The notes beneath the pieces are model-generated. The model did not search any database. It saw nothing but the letters and a program-made list of their open reading frames with translations, and was not told the origin of the DNA. Shown one piece after another: positions 1-8,647 of a stretch of 64,000 nucleotides of DNA; the first letter of the stretch is position 1, and each line of letters starts with the position of its first letter. Origin of the DNA: Nitrospira sp. Lineage in GTDB: Bacteria; Nitrospirota; Nitrospiria; Nitrospirales; UBA8639. Made by a program: the position numbers and the translations under genes. The stretch is from the NCBI GenBank assembly GCA_024760505.1, contig CP058931.1, positions 186,001 to 250,000 on the forward strand, read 5' to 3'.

Positions 1-552
1 AAAACCACCCTACTCAAGCTTATTTTTGGAGCAGAACACCCTGATGAAGGTCAAATCCTCGTCCAAAATCGGAACATCGCCAGACTCGGAGGATCCGATG
101 TTCCCTATCATCGAAGAACCATGGGGTATGTTCTTCAGGATTTCAAGCTCCTCCCACAGCGAACGGTCTCCGAGAATGTGGCCCTCCCACTCATTATTCG
201 TGGGTTGTCTTCGTTCGAATCGCGGCGGAAGGTCCTGGAAGCCCTTCGCGCGGTTGGCATGGACCATAAACTCAGCACCATTGCCTCCGTGCTGTCCGCT
301 GGAGAACAGCAACGCGTGTGTATCGCCAGAGCGATTGTGAACAGTCCCATCATACTGTTAGCAGACGAACCAACGGGAAATTTAGACCCCCAACTGACCA
401 CCGAAATTGCGGCATTATTTAAAGCCATCAATACCCGGGGAACCACCGTCATGATGGCAACCCACAATCGACAAGTTGTGGAGCAATTGAATGGCAGAAT
501 CCTCAGACTGGATTGCGGACATCTCGTGTCTGATCAAGGAGCGTATACGTGA
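1..552 (+). CDS. ftsE: Cell-division ABC transporter ATPase FtsE (5' truncated by window edge)
   Basis: The frame is open from base 1 and starts inside the Walker A box: KTTLLKLI is visible and the preceding Gly-rich part lies outside the window. Other ABC hallmarks are the Q-loop (YVLQDFKLL), a signature LSAGEQQR (the usual LSGGEQQR with Ala in third place), Walker B ILLADEPTGNLD and the H-loop ATHN. FtsE pairs with the membrane protein FtsX at the septum and drives periplasmic amidase activation. The stop overlaps the ftsX start (GTGA), and the EnvC-type activator follows, which favours FtsE over the similar LolD/MacB ATPases. Confidence 0.93.
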   Translation, partial: KTTLLKLIFGAEHPDEGQILVQNRNIARLGGSDVPYHRRTMGYVLQDFKLLPQRTVSENVALPLIIRGLSSFESRRKVLEALRAVGMDHKLSTIASVLSAGEQQRVCIARAIVNSPIILLADEPTGNLDPQLTTEIAALFKAINTRGTTVMMATHNRQVVEQLNGRILRLDCGHLVSDQGAYT

Positions 553-1448
553 AACGGCTCTGGTATTTTATCCGTGAAGCCTATACCAGCCTCCGCACGC
601 ATCAGACCAGTACACTGATTGGCATTCTCACCACCGCGTTCACTCTGACCAGCTTTGGCATCTTTCTCCTTCTTTATCATAACGTGCATAATCTGTTGGG
701 TCAGGTTCAACACACGATTCAAATCATCGTCTATCCCAAGGATGACATTGAATCTGGCAAACTTCGTGACTTACAACAGAACCTCAAGGCAGATCCAGTG
801 GTGGACTCCCTCACCTTTATTTCAAAGCAAGACGCCTTAACGGAATTCAAAGAACAATTTCCCGAGGAGGTCTATCTTTTAGAAGGTCTTGGCGAGAGCC
901 CGTTTCCCGCATCATTGGTATTGACCATGGCCGCCAAGACTCCAACCACCGATATGATTGCCAACCTGGTCAATCGGCTCAAACATCATCCCGATATCGA
1001 TCGGGTTCGGTATAATCGAGATTGGATCGAGCGCCTAACCCTCATTATCGCCTATATGGAATTCGGCGCGTTAGTCGTTGGGAGCATCTTGGCCATAGCC
1101 TCGGTCACCATCATTGCCATTACCGTGCAACTGGCATTTCATACCAGACAGCAGGAAATTGAAATTTTACGGTTAATCGGGGCGACGAGCCTCTTTATTA
1201 GCATTCCGTATCTCATCGAGGGAGCCATCTTAGGGGCTGCCGGAGGCGGCATGGCCTTAGGATTCTTACGTGGGGGGTTTGAACTTTTTACGCACAAAAC
1301 ACAAGGCATGAGCGTGTTCGGGGGATTTTCCTCCGCATTAGAGTTTTTCCCCCTTCCCCTTTCACTCATTTTGATAGCCGGAGGCATTCTATTGGGGTGC
1401 CTGGGAACACTGACTACCATTTATGGATCGTTGCGATTTCGTCTATGA
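549..1448 (+). CDS. ftsX: Cell-division permease FtsX
   Basis: This 299-residue membrane protein has the FtsX layout: a cytoplasmic N-terminus, TM1 near residues 20-43, a periplasmic domain of about 120 residues, then three helices near 170-195, 220-240 and 265-290 (FtsX/MacB permease domain). The GTG start overlaps the ftsE stop. With FtsE it forms a complex that transmits ATP hydrolysis to a periplasmic amidase activator, here encoded by the next gene. Its stop overlaps the next start (ATGA), so ftsE-ftsX-envC are translationally coupled. Confidence 0.93.
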   Translation: MKRLWYFIREAYTSLRTHQTSTLIGILTTAFTLTSFGIFLLLYHNVHNLLGQVQHTIQIIVYPKDDIESGKLRDLQQNLKADPVVDSLTFISKQDALTEFKEQFPEEVYLLEGLGESPFPASLVLTMAAKTPTTDMIANLVNRLKHHPDIDRVRYNRDWIERLTLIIAYMEFGALVVGSILAIASVTIIAITVQLAFHTRQQEIEILRLIGATSLFISIPYLIEGAILGAAGGGMALGFLRGGFELFTHKTQGMSVFGGFSSALEFFPLPLSLILIAGGILLGCLGTLTTIYGSLRFRL

Positions 1449-2641
1449 CGCGAGTTAACCTATTTTTCCACACAGGTGTGCTCCCAATCGGACTGCTCCT
1501 GGTCTTAGTCCAAGCCGGTTGGAGCGCTGACCCATCAACCATCAAGGATGAAATCAGTCAGGAACGCCTGCGGCTGGAAAAGCTCAATCAGGAAATTGCC
1601 GAAACCCAAAAAGAAACCAAACGGATCGAGAAGAAGCATGGCTCGGTTTTGAAAACAATCGATAAATTGGACCGCCAGCTTTATGAGCAAAAGAAAGAAC
1701 GCAATCGCATAAATGAACAGATCAAAGTAACAGATGAGGAATTGGCGAACCTGAGCACGAAGATTGGGGAAGTTGAGCAAAGCGTTCAAACCCGTCAATC
1801 CTCCATTTCCGCCAGACTTCGGTTATTATACATGGAGGGACGCACAGGCTATTTGAAAACTCTCTTCGCAGCTGAATCATTCACCGAGGCCGCACACCGG
1901 ATGGATTATCTTTCATGGGTTGCCCAACGGGAGCATCAGCTTGTCCGACAGTTTCAAGAAGACCTTTCGAATCTCCAACAGCTCAAGGAGAAACAGACGG
2001 CGGCCCGCGAGGATCTTGTTCGCTTCCAGGGAGAAACACAACAGACCATCAAAAAAGTTTCAGGGCTCAAGCGTCAAAAACGCTCCGTCCTGGTCAGTCT
2101 CTCCAAGGAAAAAGACGCACATGAACGGATGGTTGAAGACCTTCAGCGTTCAGCGGAACAGGTGGATAGCCTTCTCAAAGAATTGGACCGACGTTTTCAA
2201 TTAGCTCAATCCCGGATGCGCCAACCGCCTGGAGCTCTCCCATCTCTTGGGTCTCTCCTCTGGCCGGTGGAAGGGAAGGTGGTTTCGAATTTTGGTCGGC
2301 AAAAACATCCCACTTTTGATACATTTGTGACAAAAAAGGGCATAGAAATCAGTGCGAAGGAAGGGAGTCCGATTCGGGCAGTTTCATCGGGTAACGTCGT
2401 CTATGCCGACTGGCTCAAGGGATACGGCCTGGTCGTCATTGTCGACCATACGAATGGCTTTTATTCTCTCTATGCTCATGCCTCAAAGCTCTTAGTGGCT
2501 GAAGGCCAATCTGTCAAAAATGGGCAGGTCATTGGTGAAACAGGCGAAACAGGCGTCACCCATGAAGACACCCTTTATTTTGAATTACGTAAAGGCACCA
2601 CCCCCATCGATCCCCTGAAATGGCTGGTAAAACAGCCTTAA
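1445..2641 (+). CDS. envC: EnvC-type murein hydrolase activator (coiled coil plus degenerate LytM)
   Basis: The protein is 398 aa from the ATG that overlaps the ftsX stop. The frame is open further upstream, but only this start gives a proper signal peptide (hydrophobic residues about 10-25). Residues about 30-245 are charged heptad-like coiled coil. The C-terminal 120 residues are an M23/LytM fold. The zinc ligands are missing: the usual H-x-G-x-D region reads KKGIEIS, and the HxH motif is replaced by TLYFELR. Loss of catalytic residues is typical of EnvC, which activates amidases under FtsEX control rather than cutting peptidoglycan itself. Confidence 0.9.
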   Translation: MTRVNLFFHTGVLPIGLLLVLVQAGWSADPSTIKDEISQERLRLEKLNQEIAETQKETKRIEKKHGSVLKTIDKLDRQLYEQKKERNRINEQIKVTDEELANLSTKIGEVEQSVQTRQSSISARLRLLYMEGRTGYLKTLFAAESFTEAAHRMDYLSWVAQREHQLVRQFQEDLSNLQQLKEKQTAAREDLVRFQGETQQTIKKVSGLKRQKRSVLVSLSKEKDAHERMVEDLQRSAEQVDSLLKELDRRFQLAQSRMRQPPGALPSLGSLLWPVEGKVVSNFGRQKHPTFDTFVTKKGIEISAKEGSPIRAVSSGNVVYADWLKGYGLVVIVDHTNGFYSLYAHASKLLVAEGQSVKNGQVIGETGETGVTHEDTLYFELRKGTTPIDPLKWLVKQP

Positions 2642-2668
2642 TTGAACAACTGGAAGAAGGAACACCTC

Positions 2669-3982
2669 ATGTCACATGAACGATTGTCGACGGTAGTGAT
2701 TTCTGGTTTGACCTTAACCGCCATCCTTTTGGTGGGGATTGTCATCGGAAAAGGAGGAGACCGGGCGGGGTATGCCAGCGAACCCTACGAGGAACTGCAA
2801 ATCTTCGCTGAAGTGCTTTCGCAAGTCAAAAAGAATTATGTGGAGGAAACGCAAACCAAAGATCTTGTCCAGGGTGCCCTACGAGGCATGCTGGCCGGAC
2901 TCGATCCACATTCTTCTTTTATGACTCCTGATATGTTCAAAGAAATGCAAGTTGAAACGAAGGGAGAGTTCGGAGGACTTGGCATTCAAATCGGCGTAAA
3001 AAACAATCGCCTGACCGTGATCTCTCCTATTGAGGATACGCCGGCCTTTGAAGCCGGCATCCAGCCCGGTGACACCATCATCAAAGTTGACGATAAACCA
3101 ACAAAAGATCTCACGCTCATGGAGGCCGTTCAGCACATGCGCGGGGCACGGGGAACTTCTGTGGAATTGACCATAGAGCGTGAGGGGCTGGAAAAACCGC
3201 TGATCTTTACCCTCAAACGCGATATCATTAAAATTCAAAGCGTTCGCTCCAAGCTGCTGGAAGGCAACCTCGGATACGTTCGTTTGAGCCAATTTCAAGA
3301 GGCGACAGTCGACGATCTCTCTGCGGAATTGGAAAAATTAGCTTCCAAAAACATTCAGGGTTTAATTCTCGATCTTCGAAATAATCCCGGTGGGCTGTTG
3401 ACGGCTGCCGTAGGAGTCTCCGAACAATTCCTGGAATCCGGCCGGCTCGTGGTCTCGATACAAGGACGCAACGGGAAAAAGGATGAATATCGCGCACGGG
3501 CAAGTAGTAAGAACTATCAATTTCCTATGATTGTGTTGGTCAACCACGGTTCTGCCAGCGCATCAGAAATCGTGGCTGCAGCCATGCAGGACTGGGGGAA
3601 AGCCGTCGTCATTGGCACCACAACTTTTGGAAAGGGGTCGGTGCAAACCATTCTCCCCCTCTCCGATGGGTCAGGCCTTCGCCTGACCACGGCGAAATAC
3701 TTTACGCCAAACGGCAAGTCGATTCATTCTATTGGGGTGCAACCCGACATTGTCATTGATCCGAAACCCGTTCAGGTGGCGAAACAGGAATCCTCCGAAG
3801 GGAAAAAGGATGAGAGCACTGTGGGTTCCCCTGTACCTCCTCCTGCCAAACCTCCAGTCCCCTCGGATCCCAAGGACAAGGACCAGCCCCAGTCCATTCC
3901 GCCCGAAGACCTTCAATTACTCAAGGCTGTAGAAATGTTGAAATCCTGGAAAGTCTTTAAGCAGTTAAAACCGGCCGCATAA
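2669..3982 (+). CDS. ctpA: Carboxy-terminal processing protease (S41, CtpA-type)
   Basis: The start is chosen at the ATG preceded by GAAGG about 8 bases upstream; a TTG at 2642 is in frame but lacks a good RBS. The 437-residue product has an N-terminal signal/anchor helix, a PDZ domain (about residues 90-165, containing the GLGIQIG strand) and an S41 domain. The Ser/Lys dyad is visible: Ser about 297 in GSASASEI and Lys about 322 in TTFGKGSVQ. A Pro/Lys-rich linker precedes the C-terminal 35 residues. It probably trims periplasmic proteins. Its position next to envC is common in Gram-negative genomes. Confidence 0.93.
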   Translation: MSHERLSTVVISGLTLTAILLVGIVIGKGGDRAGYASEPYEELQIFAEVLSQVKKNYVEETQTKDLVQGALRGMLAGLDPHSSFMTPDMFKEMQVETKGEFGGLGIQIGVKNNRLTVISPIEDTPAFEAGIQPGDTIIKVDDKPTKDLTLMEAVQHMRGARGTSVELTIEREGLEKPLIFTLKRDIIKIQSVRSKLLEGNLGYVRLSQFQEATVDDLSAELEKLASKNIQGLILDLRNNPGGLLTAAVGVSEQFLESGRLVVSIQGRNGKKDEYRARASSKNYQFPMIVLVNHGSASASEIVAAAMQDWGKAVVIGTTTFGKGSVQTILPLSDGSGLRLTTAKYFTPNGKSIHSIGVQPDIVIDPKPVQVAKQESSEGKKDESTVGSPVPPPAKPPVPSDPKDKDQPQSIPPEDLQLLKAVEMLKSWKVFKQLKPAA

Positions 3983-3991
3983 CGCGGCCGG
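3971..3991 (-). terminator. GC-rich hairpin between convergent genes, probable terminator
   Basis: This is a perfect 8-bp stem (CCGGCCGC / GCGGCCGG) with a 5-nt loop. It overlaps the ctpA stop codon. Read on the minus strand it is followed by TTTTAA, so it best fits a terminator for the minus-strand gene at 4010-4246. On the plus strand no T-run follows. Confidence 0.55.
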
Positions 3992-4009
3992 CATAAGTCG
4001 TGGAAGAAT

Positions 4010-4246
4010 TTAGAAGTCGAGAACAATTGCCGTATTCGTTTTAATGACGCCATCAATACCTCGAAGACGAACCATAATGAGGTCGTTCAGCTCCTCTAAA
4101 GTTTCGGCTTCCACATGGGCAATTAAATCAAACGGACCGGTCACCGGATAGACCGATTTCACCCCTTGAATGCGTGTAAGTGTTTTATAGGCACTCTTGG
4201 TGTGAGTGCCTGTCGTGTCAATCAAAACAAATGCCGAAATTGCCAT
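4010..4246 (-). CDS. Stand-alone Lrp/AsnC ligand-binding (RAM) domain protein
   Basis: This 78-residue protein begins MAISAFVLIDT and runs through SVYPVTGPFDLIAHVEAE to a final VIKTNTAIVLDF, the pattern of the AsnC/Lrp C-terminal sensor domain. The helix-turn-helix that full-length regulators carry is absent. Such small proteins form ring-like oligomers that bind amino acids or other effectors; the partner here is unknown. It stands alone on the minus strand, convergent with ctpA, with a hairpin just beyond its stop. Confidence 0.85.
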   Translation of the reverse strand: MAISAFVLIDTTGTHTKSAYKTLTRIQGVKSVYPVTGPFDLIAHVEAETLEELNDLIMVRLRGIDGVIKTNTAIVLDF

Positions 4247-4373
4247 TACCTAACCATCCTGCTGAGGTGAATGCCTGATATGTTTCCATACCCTTTTCCT
4301 GTTCCATCGCGATGGGGATTGCGTCCGTCGGAAACCATGGGAGAAGAAACGTCTTCCACTTGCCTTATCTAAC

Positions 4374-4850
4374 TTATGGCTCCTGACAAGCTGCCCGCTT
4401 TGCTTGAATCGCCGTTAAGATTTCCTCACCCCTGGTCCCTAGACCTGGAAGAGTTTGCAGTAAATGCGATTGGGCCAAGGCTTCCAGATCTTCCCAAGTT
4501 GTGATACCCAATCGAAAAACAAGATCGTGAACAATCGGTTCTGAAAATCCTGGCAGGTCCACCCATTCCAGGACCGAATCAGGGAGAGGAGTTTTTAATT
4601 CTTCATACGCACGGATACGACCCGTCGTGAGAAATTCCCGAATTTTTAGGGATAATTCCTTCCCAATGCCGGGAATCGTTTGGAGTTCGCCACGATTCGC
4701 CAGCTCTGTCACATCCTCCTGGAGGCTCTTCAGTGAATCGGCAGCCCGGCGATAGGCCTTGACCTTGTAGGGATTTTCACCTCTGGATGCCAACAAACCT
4801 GCCATCGACACGAACAAAGCCATGAGATCCTGGTTGATGTTTTTCTCCAT
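4374..4850 (-). CDS. Helix-hairpin-helix protein resembling the N-terminal domain of DNA polymerase X
   Basis: The product is 158 aa. Residues 1-75 resemble the 8-kDa lyase-like domain of family X polymerases (NPYKVKAYRRAADSL, then the HhH motif IPGIGKELSLKIREFL). A second HhH-like stretch (LPGLGTRGEEIL) lies near the C-terminus. The polymerase catalytic domain and the PHP domain of bacterial PolX are both absent, so it is probably a DNA-binding accessory protein rather than a polymerase. The function is unassigned. It is transcribed away from thiS. Confidence 0.75.
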   Translation of the reverse strand: MEKNINQDLMALFVSMAGLLASRGENPYKVKAYRRAADSLKSLQEDVTELANRGELQTIPGIGKELSLKIREFLTTGRIRAYEELKTPLPDSVLEWVDLPGFSEPIVHDLVFRLGITTWEDLEALAQSHLLQTLPGLGTRGEEILTAIQAKRAACQEP

Positions 4851-5015
4851 GACGATCGCCTCAGTGGGACAAGCTTGCTTTCCTCACACCTCAAGGATCC
4901 ACTGTGTGCCATAATCATTTTATGTCAGATGTGATCGATAAAACCAGGTCATAATGATACGCCTTCGCTGGCTCACCAGAACCATTGCCATCCTTCTTCA
5001 CCCCAGGTCATTTCA

Positions 5016-5045
5016 TTGACAAGAATTTCTCAAGTCCCGTAGGAT
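5016..5045 (+). promoter_or_regulatory. Candidate sigma-70 promoter for thiSGE
   Basis: TTGACA (5016-5021) is followed after 18 nt by TAGGAT (5040-5045), about 50 bases before thiS. The -35 is a perfect match and the -10 matches at four of six positions. No TPP riboswitch consensus was seen between this site and the gene. Confidence 0.45.
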
Positions 5046-5096
5046 GAACTTCTGCATGGCCGGAATACACTGGACATTGCGTTCTTATCTATACGC

Positions 5097-5306
5097 ATGA
5101 AAATAGTCGTGAATGGAGAGCAACGCGAGACCGAGGAACCTTTGACGGTCGCACAGCTTCTAGAAACGCTTCACCTCCGTTCCGAACAAGTCGCAGTAGA
5201 AATCAACCTTAAAATTTTGGATCGCGGAGATTTCCTCAACTGGAAACTCCACGATGGGGACAAAATTGAAATTTTAAGCTTTATTGGAGGCGGCTCTCCC
5301 ACCTGA
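5097..5306 (+). CDS. thiS: Sulfur carrier protein ThiS
   Basis: This 69-residue ubiquitin-fold protein (MKIVVNGEQRE..., then EINLKILDRGDF, then GDKIEILSFIGGG) sits directly upstream of thiG. ThiS is adenylylated and thiocarboxylated on its terminal Gly-Gly and delivers sulfur to ThiG for thiazole synthesis. The chain does not stop at the glycines: it ends GGGSPT, so three residues follow the last Gly. Either the tail is trimmed before activation or it is tolerated. No thiF homologue is present in the window. Confidence 0.9.
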   Translation: MKIVVNGEQRETEEPLTVAQLLETLHLRSEQVAVEINLKILDRGDFLNWKLHDGDKIEILSFIGGGSPT

Positions 5307-5325
5307 GGAGATTGAAGGGGAAGAG

Positions 5326-6099
5326 ATGAATCAGGATCCGTTAATCATTGCCGGTCGAACATTCCACTCTCGACTTTGGGTTGGAACAGGAAAATATCAA
5401 AACTTTGAGGAAACCCGAAAAGCAATTGAAGCTTCCGGGGCTGATGTGGTGACGGTGGCGGTTCGCCGCGTCAATATTACCGATAACAAATCAGAAAATT
5501 TACTGGACTACCTCGATCCGAAGAAATACACCATTTTACCCAACACGGCCGGATGTTATACCGTCGAAGATGCAGTTCGTTATTCTCGACTGGCCCGCGC
5601 TGCGGGAGTTTCAGATTTGGTGAAATTGGAAGTCATTGGAGATGAACGCACACTATTTCCTGATACGGCAGGACTCATTGAAGCCGCAAAAATTTTGATT
5701 GCCGAGGGTTTTGTCGTATTGCCATATACGAATGACGACCCCATTGTCGCCAAAAAGTTAGTCGATATTGGCTGTCCTGCCGTCATGCCACTCGCCGCAC
5801 CGATCGGTTCTGGGCTTGGAATTCGCAATCCGTATAATCTCAAAATCATCATGGAAACGGTTAATGTACCGGTCATCGTTGACGCCGGAGTTGGAACCGC
5901 TTCTGACGCAGCCCTGGCCATGGAATACGGAGCTGATGCCGTATTAATGAACACGGCTATTGCCGGAGCCAAGGATCCGTTGATGATGGCCACGGCCATG
6001 CGGTATGCCGTTGACGCCGGACGATTGGCTTACAAGGCTGGAAGAATTCCCAGGAAGTTATATGCGACTGCCAGCAGCCCTATCGAGGGAATGTTGTAA
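5326..6099 (+). CDS. thiG: Thiazole synthase ThiG
   Basis: The start is the ATG behind GGGGAAGAG; the frame is open 14 codons further up, but that stretch overlaps thiS. The 257-residue TIM barrel has the ThiG pattern: GKYQNFEETRKAIEASGADVVTVAVRR, the Schiff-base Lys near residue 100 (LVKLEVIGD), and the phosphate-binding VDAGVGTASDAALAMEYGADAVLMN region. It condenses deoxyxylulose-5-phosphate, dehydroglycine and ThiS thiocarboxylate into the thiazole of thiamine. Confidence 0.96.
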   Translation: MNQDPLIIAGRTFHSRLWVGTGKYQNFEETRKAIEASGADVVTVAVRRVNITDNKSENLLDYLDPKKYTILPNTAGCYTVEDAVRYSRLARAAGVSDLVKLEVIGDERTLFPDTAGLIEAAKILIAEGFVVLPYTNDDPIVAKKLVDIGCPAVMPLAAPIGSGLGIRNPYNLKIIMETVNVPVIVDAGVGTASDAALAMEYGADAVLMNTAIAGAKDPLMMATAMRYAVDAGRLAYKAGRIPRKLYATASSPIEGML

Positions 6100-6111
6100 C
6101 CCATATTCGGA

Positions 6112-6738
6112 ATGTCCTCGCGCATTCTTCCCAGACTCTACCTTCTGACCGACCGCCATCAAACCCTTCATCGTCCCCTCCCTTCCGTGATAACCGAAGC
6201 GGTAGACGCAGGGGTCCGGATGGTACAAATCCGGGAAAAAGATCTTACGACCCGAGAATTGACTGCCCTCTGTCAGCAGCTCTGCCCTCTCATCAAACAC
6301 CACCAGGGAACCATCTTATTGAATGATCGTATCGACTTGGTCCTTGCCTTGGGAGCCGATGGCGTACATCTTCGGACAGACAGTCTTCCCGTTTCCATTG
6401 CCCGTCGCCTCTTAGGAACAGGACACCTCATCGGCGTCTCAACGCATTCCGTTGAAGAAGCCCGAGTGGCGGAAGCGGAAGGTGCCGACTTCATCGTGCT
6501 GGGTCCCATTTTTGATACGCCTTCAAAGCGAGCGTATGGACCACCTTTAGGAATACAAATTCTTCAGGAAGCCAAACGATTCCTCCACTTGCCCATCTAT
6601 GCCATTGGAGGAATCACCCCGATCAGAATTCCTGACGTCTTATCAGCAGGGGCTTACGGGGTGGCCGTCATTTCCTCTATTCTTCAATCGCCCTCAATTC
6701 CAGACACCACCCGTGAACTGTTGGCACGATTGTCCTGA
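6112..6738 (+). CDS. thiE: Thiamine-phosphate synthase ThiE
   Basis: This 208-residue TIM-barrel protein joins the pyrimidine and thiazole moieties to make thiamine phosphate. Family features are VDAGVRMVQIREKDL near residue 30, LLNDRIDLALA-like LLNDRIDLVLALGADGVHL, IGVSTHSVEEA and DFIVLGPIFDTPSK. It begins 12 bases after thiG with a weak RBS, so it is probably translated from the thiSGE transcript. Confidence 0.94.
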   Translation: MSSRILPRLYLLTDRHQTLHRPLPSVITEAVDAGVRMVQIREKDLTTRELTALCQQLCPLIKHHQGTILLNDRIDLVLALGADGVHLRTDSLPVSIARRLLGTGHLIGVSTHSVEEARVAEAEGADFIVLGPIFDTPSKRAYGPPLGIQILQEAKRFLHLPIYAIGGITPIRIPDVLSAGAYGVAVISSILQSPSIPDTTRELLARLS

Positions 6739-6934
6739 ATTGTCAACTTATTTTAGCCGTCACAATGCGGGTGTTTGGTTGACCCTAATTTTTTTTGGGT
6801 GGTAAGATCTTTTCAGAGAAGGAACGTGCGGATTTCCCATTTACCACTTAATATACTGACAGGTCGGGAGATTTATTGAGAGCGAGATGTGCCATTCGGT
6901 TTCGTTGAAACCTTGAATCAGGTAGGATCTAACT

Positions 6935-8617
6935 ATGGGTATCCGAAAAACAGACGATCATATCCGTGAAATTGAAAAATTACGAACCGAGATTGAGTCC
7001 ATGGAACTCGAAATGCGGCAGCTGCATGAATCTCGGCAGAAGCTGCACCTTTCTCAACAGAAAAACGAGCAGTTAGTTTCTACGTTGCAGGAAGCCAAAG
7101 CACAAATCGAAGCGCTTCGAAAGGAAGTCGACAAACTCACTGCGCCTCCATCAACGTTTGCCGTCTTCTATAACACCAACGCAGACGGGACTGTGAATGT
7201 CTCACTTGGCGGCAGAAAGTTACGGGTCAACCTTCATCCTTCTATCCCGGCAGAATCCCTTAAAAAAGGCCAAGAGGTCATTTTGAACGAAGGCCTGAAC
7301 GTGATTGAATCGCGAGGGTATGATCCGCAGGGCGAAATCGCCCATCTCAAACACCTCCTGGACGATGGGCGAGCAGTGGTCAGTCTTCGCCTGGACGACG
7401 AGCGAGTGGTTGAAATCTCTGATTCGCTGAAACAGCAGACCTTGAGTGTCGGCGACCACCTCCTTTTTGAACCACGATCCGGATACCTCATCGAAAAACT
7501 TCCCAAAGGTGAAATGGAGGAACTCGTCATCGAGGAAGTTCCAGACATTCAGTATGACCAAATCGGTGGGCTAACCAAAGAACTGGAGCAGGTAAAGGAT
7601 GCCGTGGAATTGCCCTTCCTGTACCCAGAGCTATTTGCTGAACACCGTTTATCACCTCCCAAAGGTCTTTTGTTATATGGACCGCCGGGATGCGGGAAAA
7701 CCTTGATTGCCAAAGCTGTCGCAAACTCTATCGCGAAAAAACTCGGTCACCTCAAAGGCAAAGACGTTCGCAGTTACTTCCTCCACATCAAGGGACCGGA
7801 GTTATTGAACAAATATGTCGGTGAATCCGAACGTCAAATTCGAGAAGTGTTTGCGAAAGCAAAGGAGAAGGCGTCACACGGCAATCCGGTCATCGTCTTT
7901 TTTGATGAAATGGATGCGTTATTCCGAACAAGAGGGACAGGAATTTCCTCGGACATGGAATCGACCATCGTACCCCAATTTTTATCTGAGATTGATGGAG
8001 TAGAAAGTCTTCGAGACGTTATCGTCATCGGTGCCAGTAACCGGCAAGACCTCATTGACCCGGCAGTTTTGAGGCCGGGGCGTTTGGATATCAAAATTAA
8101 GATTCCCAGACCTGATAAACAGAGTGCAAAGGATATCCTCGGGAAATATCTTCACTCAGACTTACCCCTGGCGGAATCTGAATTGACCCAACATGGCTCA
8201 GATCGATCGACGTATATCAATCACCTTATCGACACCACGGTCGAGGCAATGTATGCGTTGACGGAGGAAAATCAATTTCTAGAAGTCACCTATGCCAATG
8301 GTGAAAAAGAAACCGTGTACTTCAAAGATTTTGCCAGTGGCGCATTGATCGAAAGTGTGGTCTCCCGTGCGAAAAAATTGGCCATCAAACGGGCAATTTC
8401 CGGCGACGCCAAAGGCCTCAAATCCGAGGACTTTCTGCGGGGCATTCGAGAAGAATTCAAGGAACAAGAAGATTTACCAAATACCACTCACCCCGATGAT
8501 TGGGCAAAAATAGCAGGGAAAAAAGGCGAAAAAATCGTTCACGTGCGCACCTTGACCACTGATGAGGATTCAGAGCCTCGAGAAATAGAAACCATCAGCG
8601 TTGGTCATTATTTTTAA
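6935..8617 (+). CDS. mpa: Proteasome-activating AAA ATPase (Mpa/ARC)
   Basis: The 560-residue protein has the Mpa/ARC order: an N-terminal coiled coil (about residues 8-70), an OB-fold region (about 75-195), and one AAA module with Walker A GPPGCGKT (about 249-256) and Walker B VIVFFDEMDALF (about 319-330), followed by the arginine-finger helix and C-terminal lid. It ends GHYF, close to the GQYL tail with which Mpa docks in the 20S pocket. The hexameric unfoldase feeds tagged proteins into the proteasome encoded just downstream. A 196-base gap separates it from thiE. Confidence 0.96.
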   Translation: MGIRKTDDHIREIEKLRTEIESMELEMRQLHESRQKLHLSQQKNEQLVSTLQEAKAQIEALRKEVDKLTAPPSTFAVFYNTNADGTVNVSLGGRKLRVNLHPSIPAESLKKGQEVILNEGLNVIESRGYDPQGEIAHLKHLLDDGRAVVSLRLDDERVVEISDSLKQQTLSVGDHLLFEPRSGYLIEKLPKGEMEELVIEEVPDIQYDQIGGLTKELEQVKDAVELPFLYPELFAEHRLSPPKGLLLYGPPGCGKTLIAKAVANSIAKKLGHLKGKDVRSYFLHIKGPELLNKYVGESERQIREVFAKAKEKASHGNPVIVFFDEMDALFRTRGTGISSDMESTIVPQFLSEIDGVESLRDVIVIGASNRQDLIDPAVLRPGRLDIKIKIPRPDKQSAKDILGKYLHSDLPLAESELTQHGSDRSTYINHLIDTTVEAMYALTEENQFLEVTYANGEKETVYFKDFASGALIESVVSRAKKLAIKRAISGDAKGLKSEDFLRGIREEFKEQEDLPNTTHPDDWAKIAGKKGEKIVHVRTLTTDEDSEPREIETISVGHYF

Positions 8618-8647
8618 TCATATCTAGCTGCTCTTCATGAGGCCTCC

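Noticed and set aside
4851..5096. TPP riboswitch upstream of thiS
   Set aside because: The conserved CTGAGA and ACCTGAtctggataatgcc-type blocks are absent on the plus strand; only a promoter-like pair is visible.
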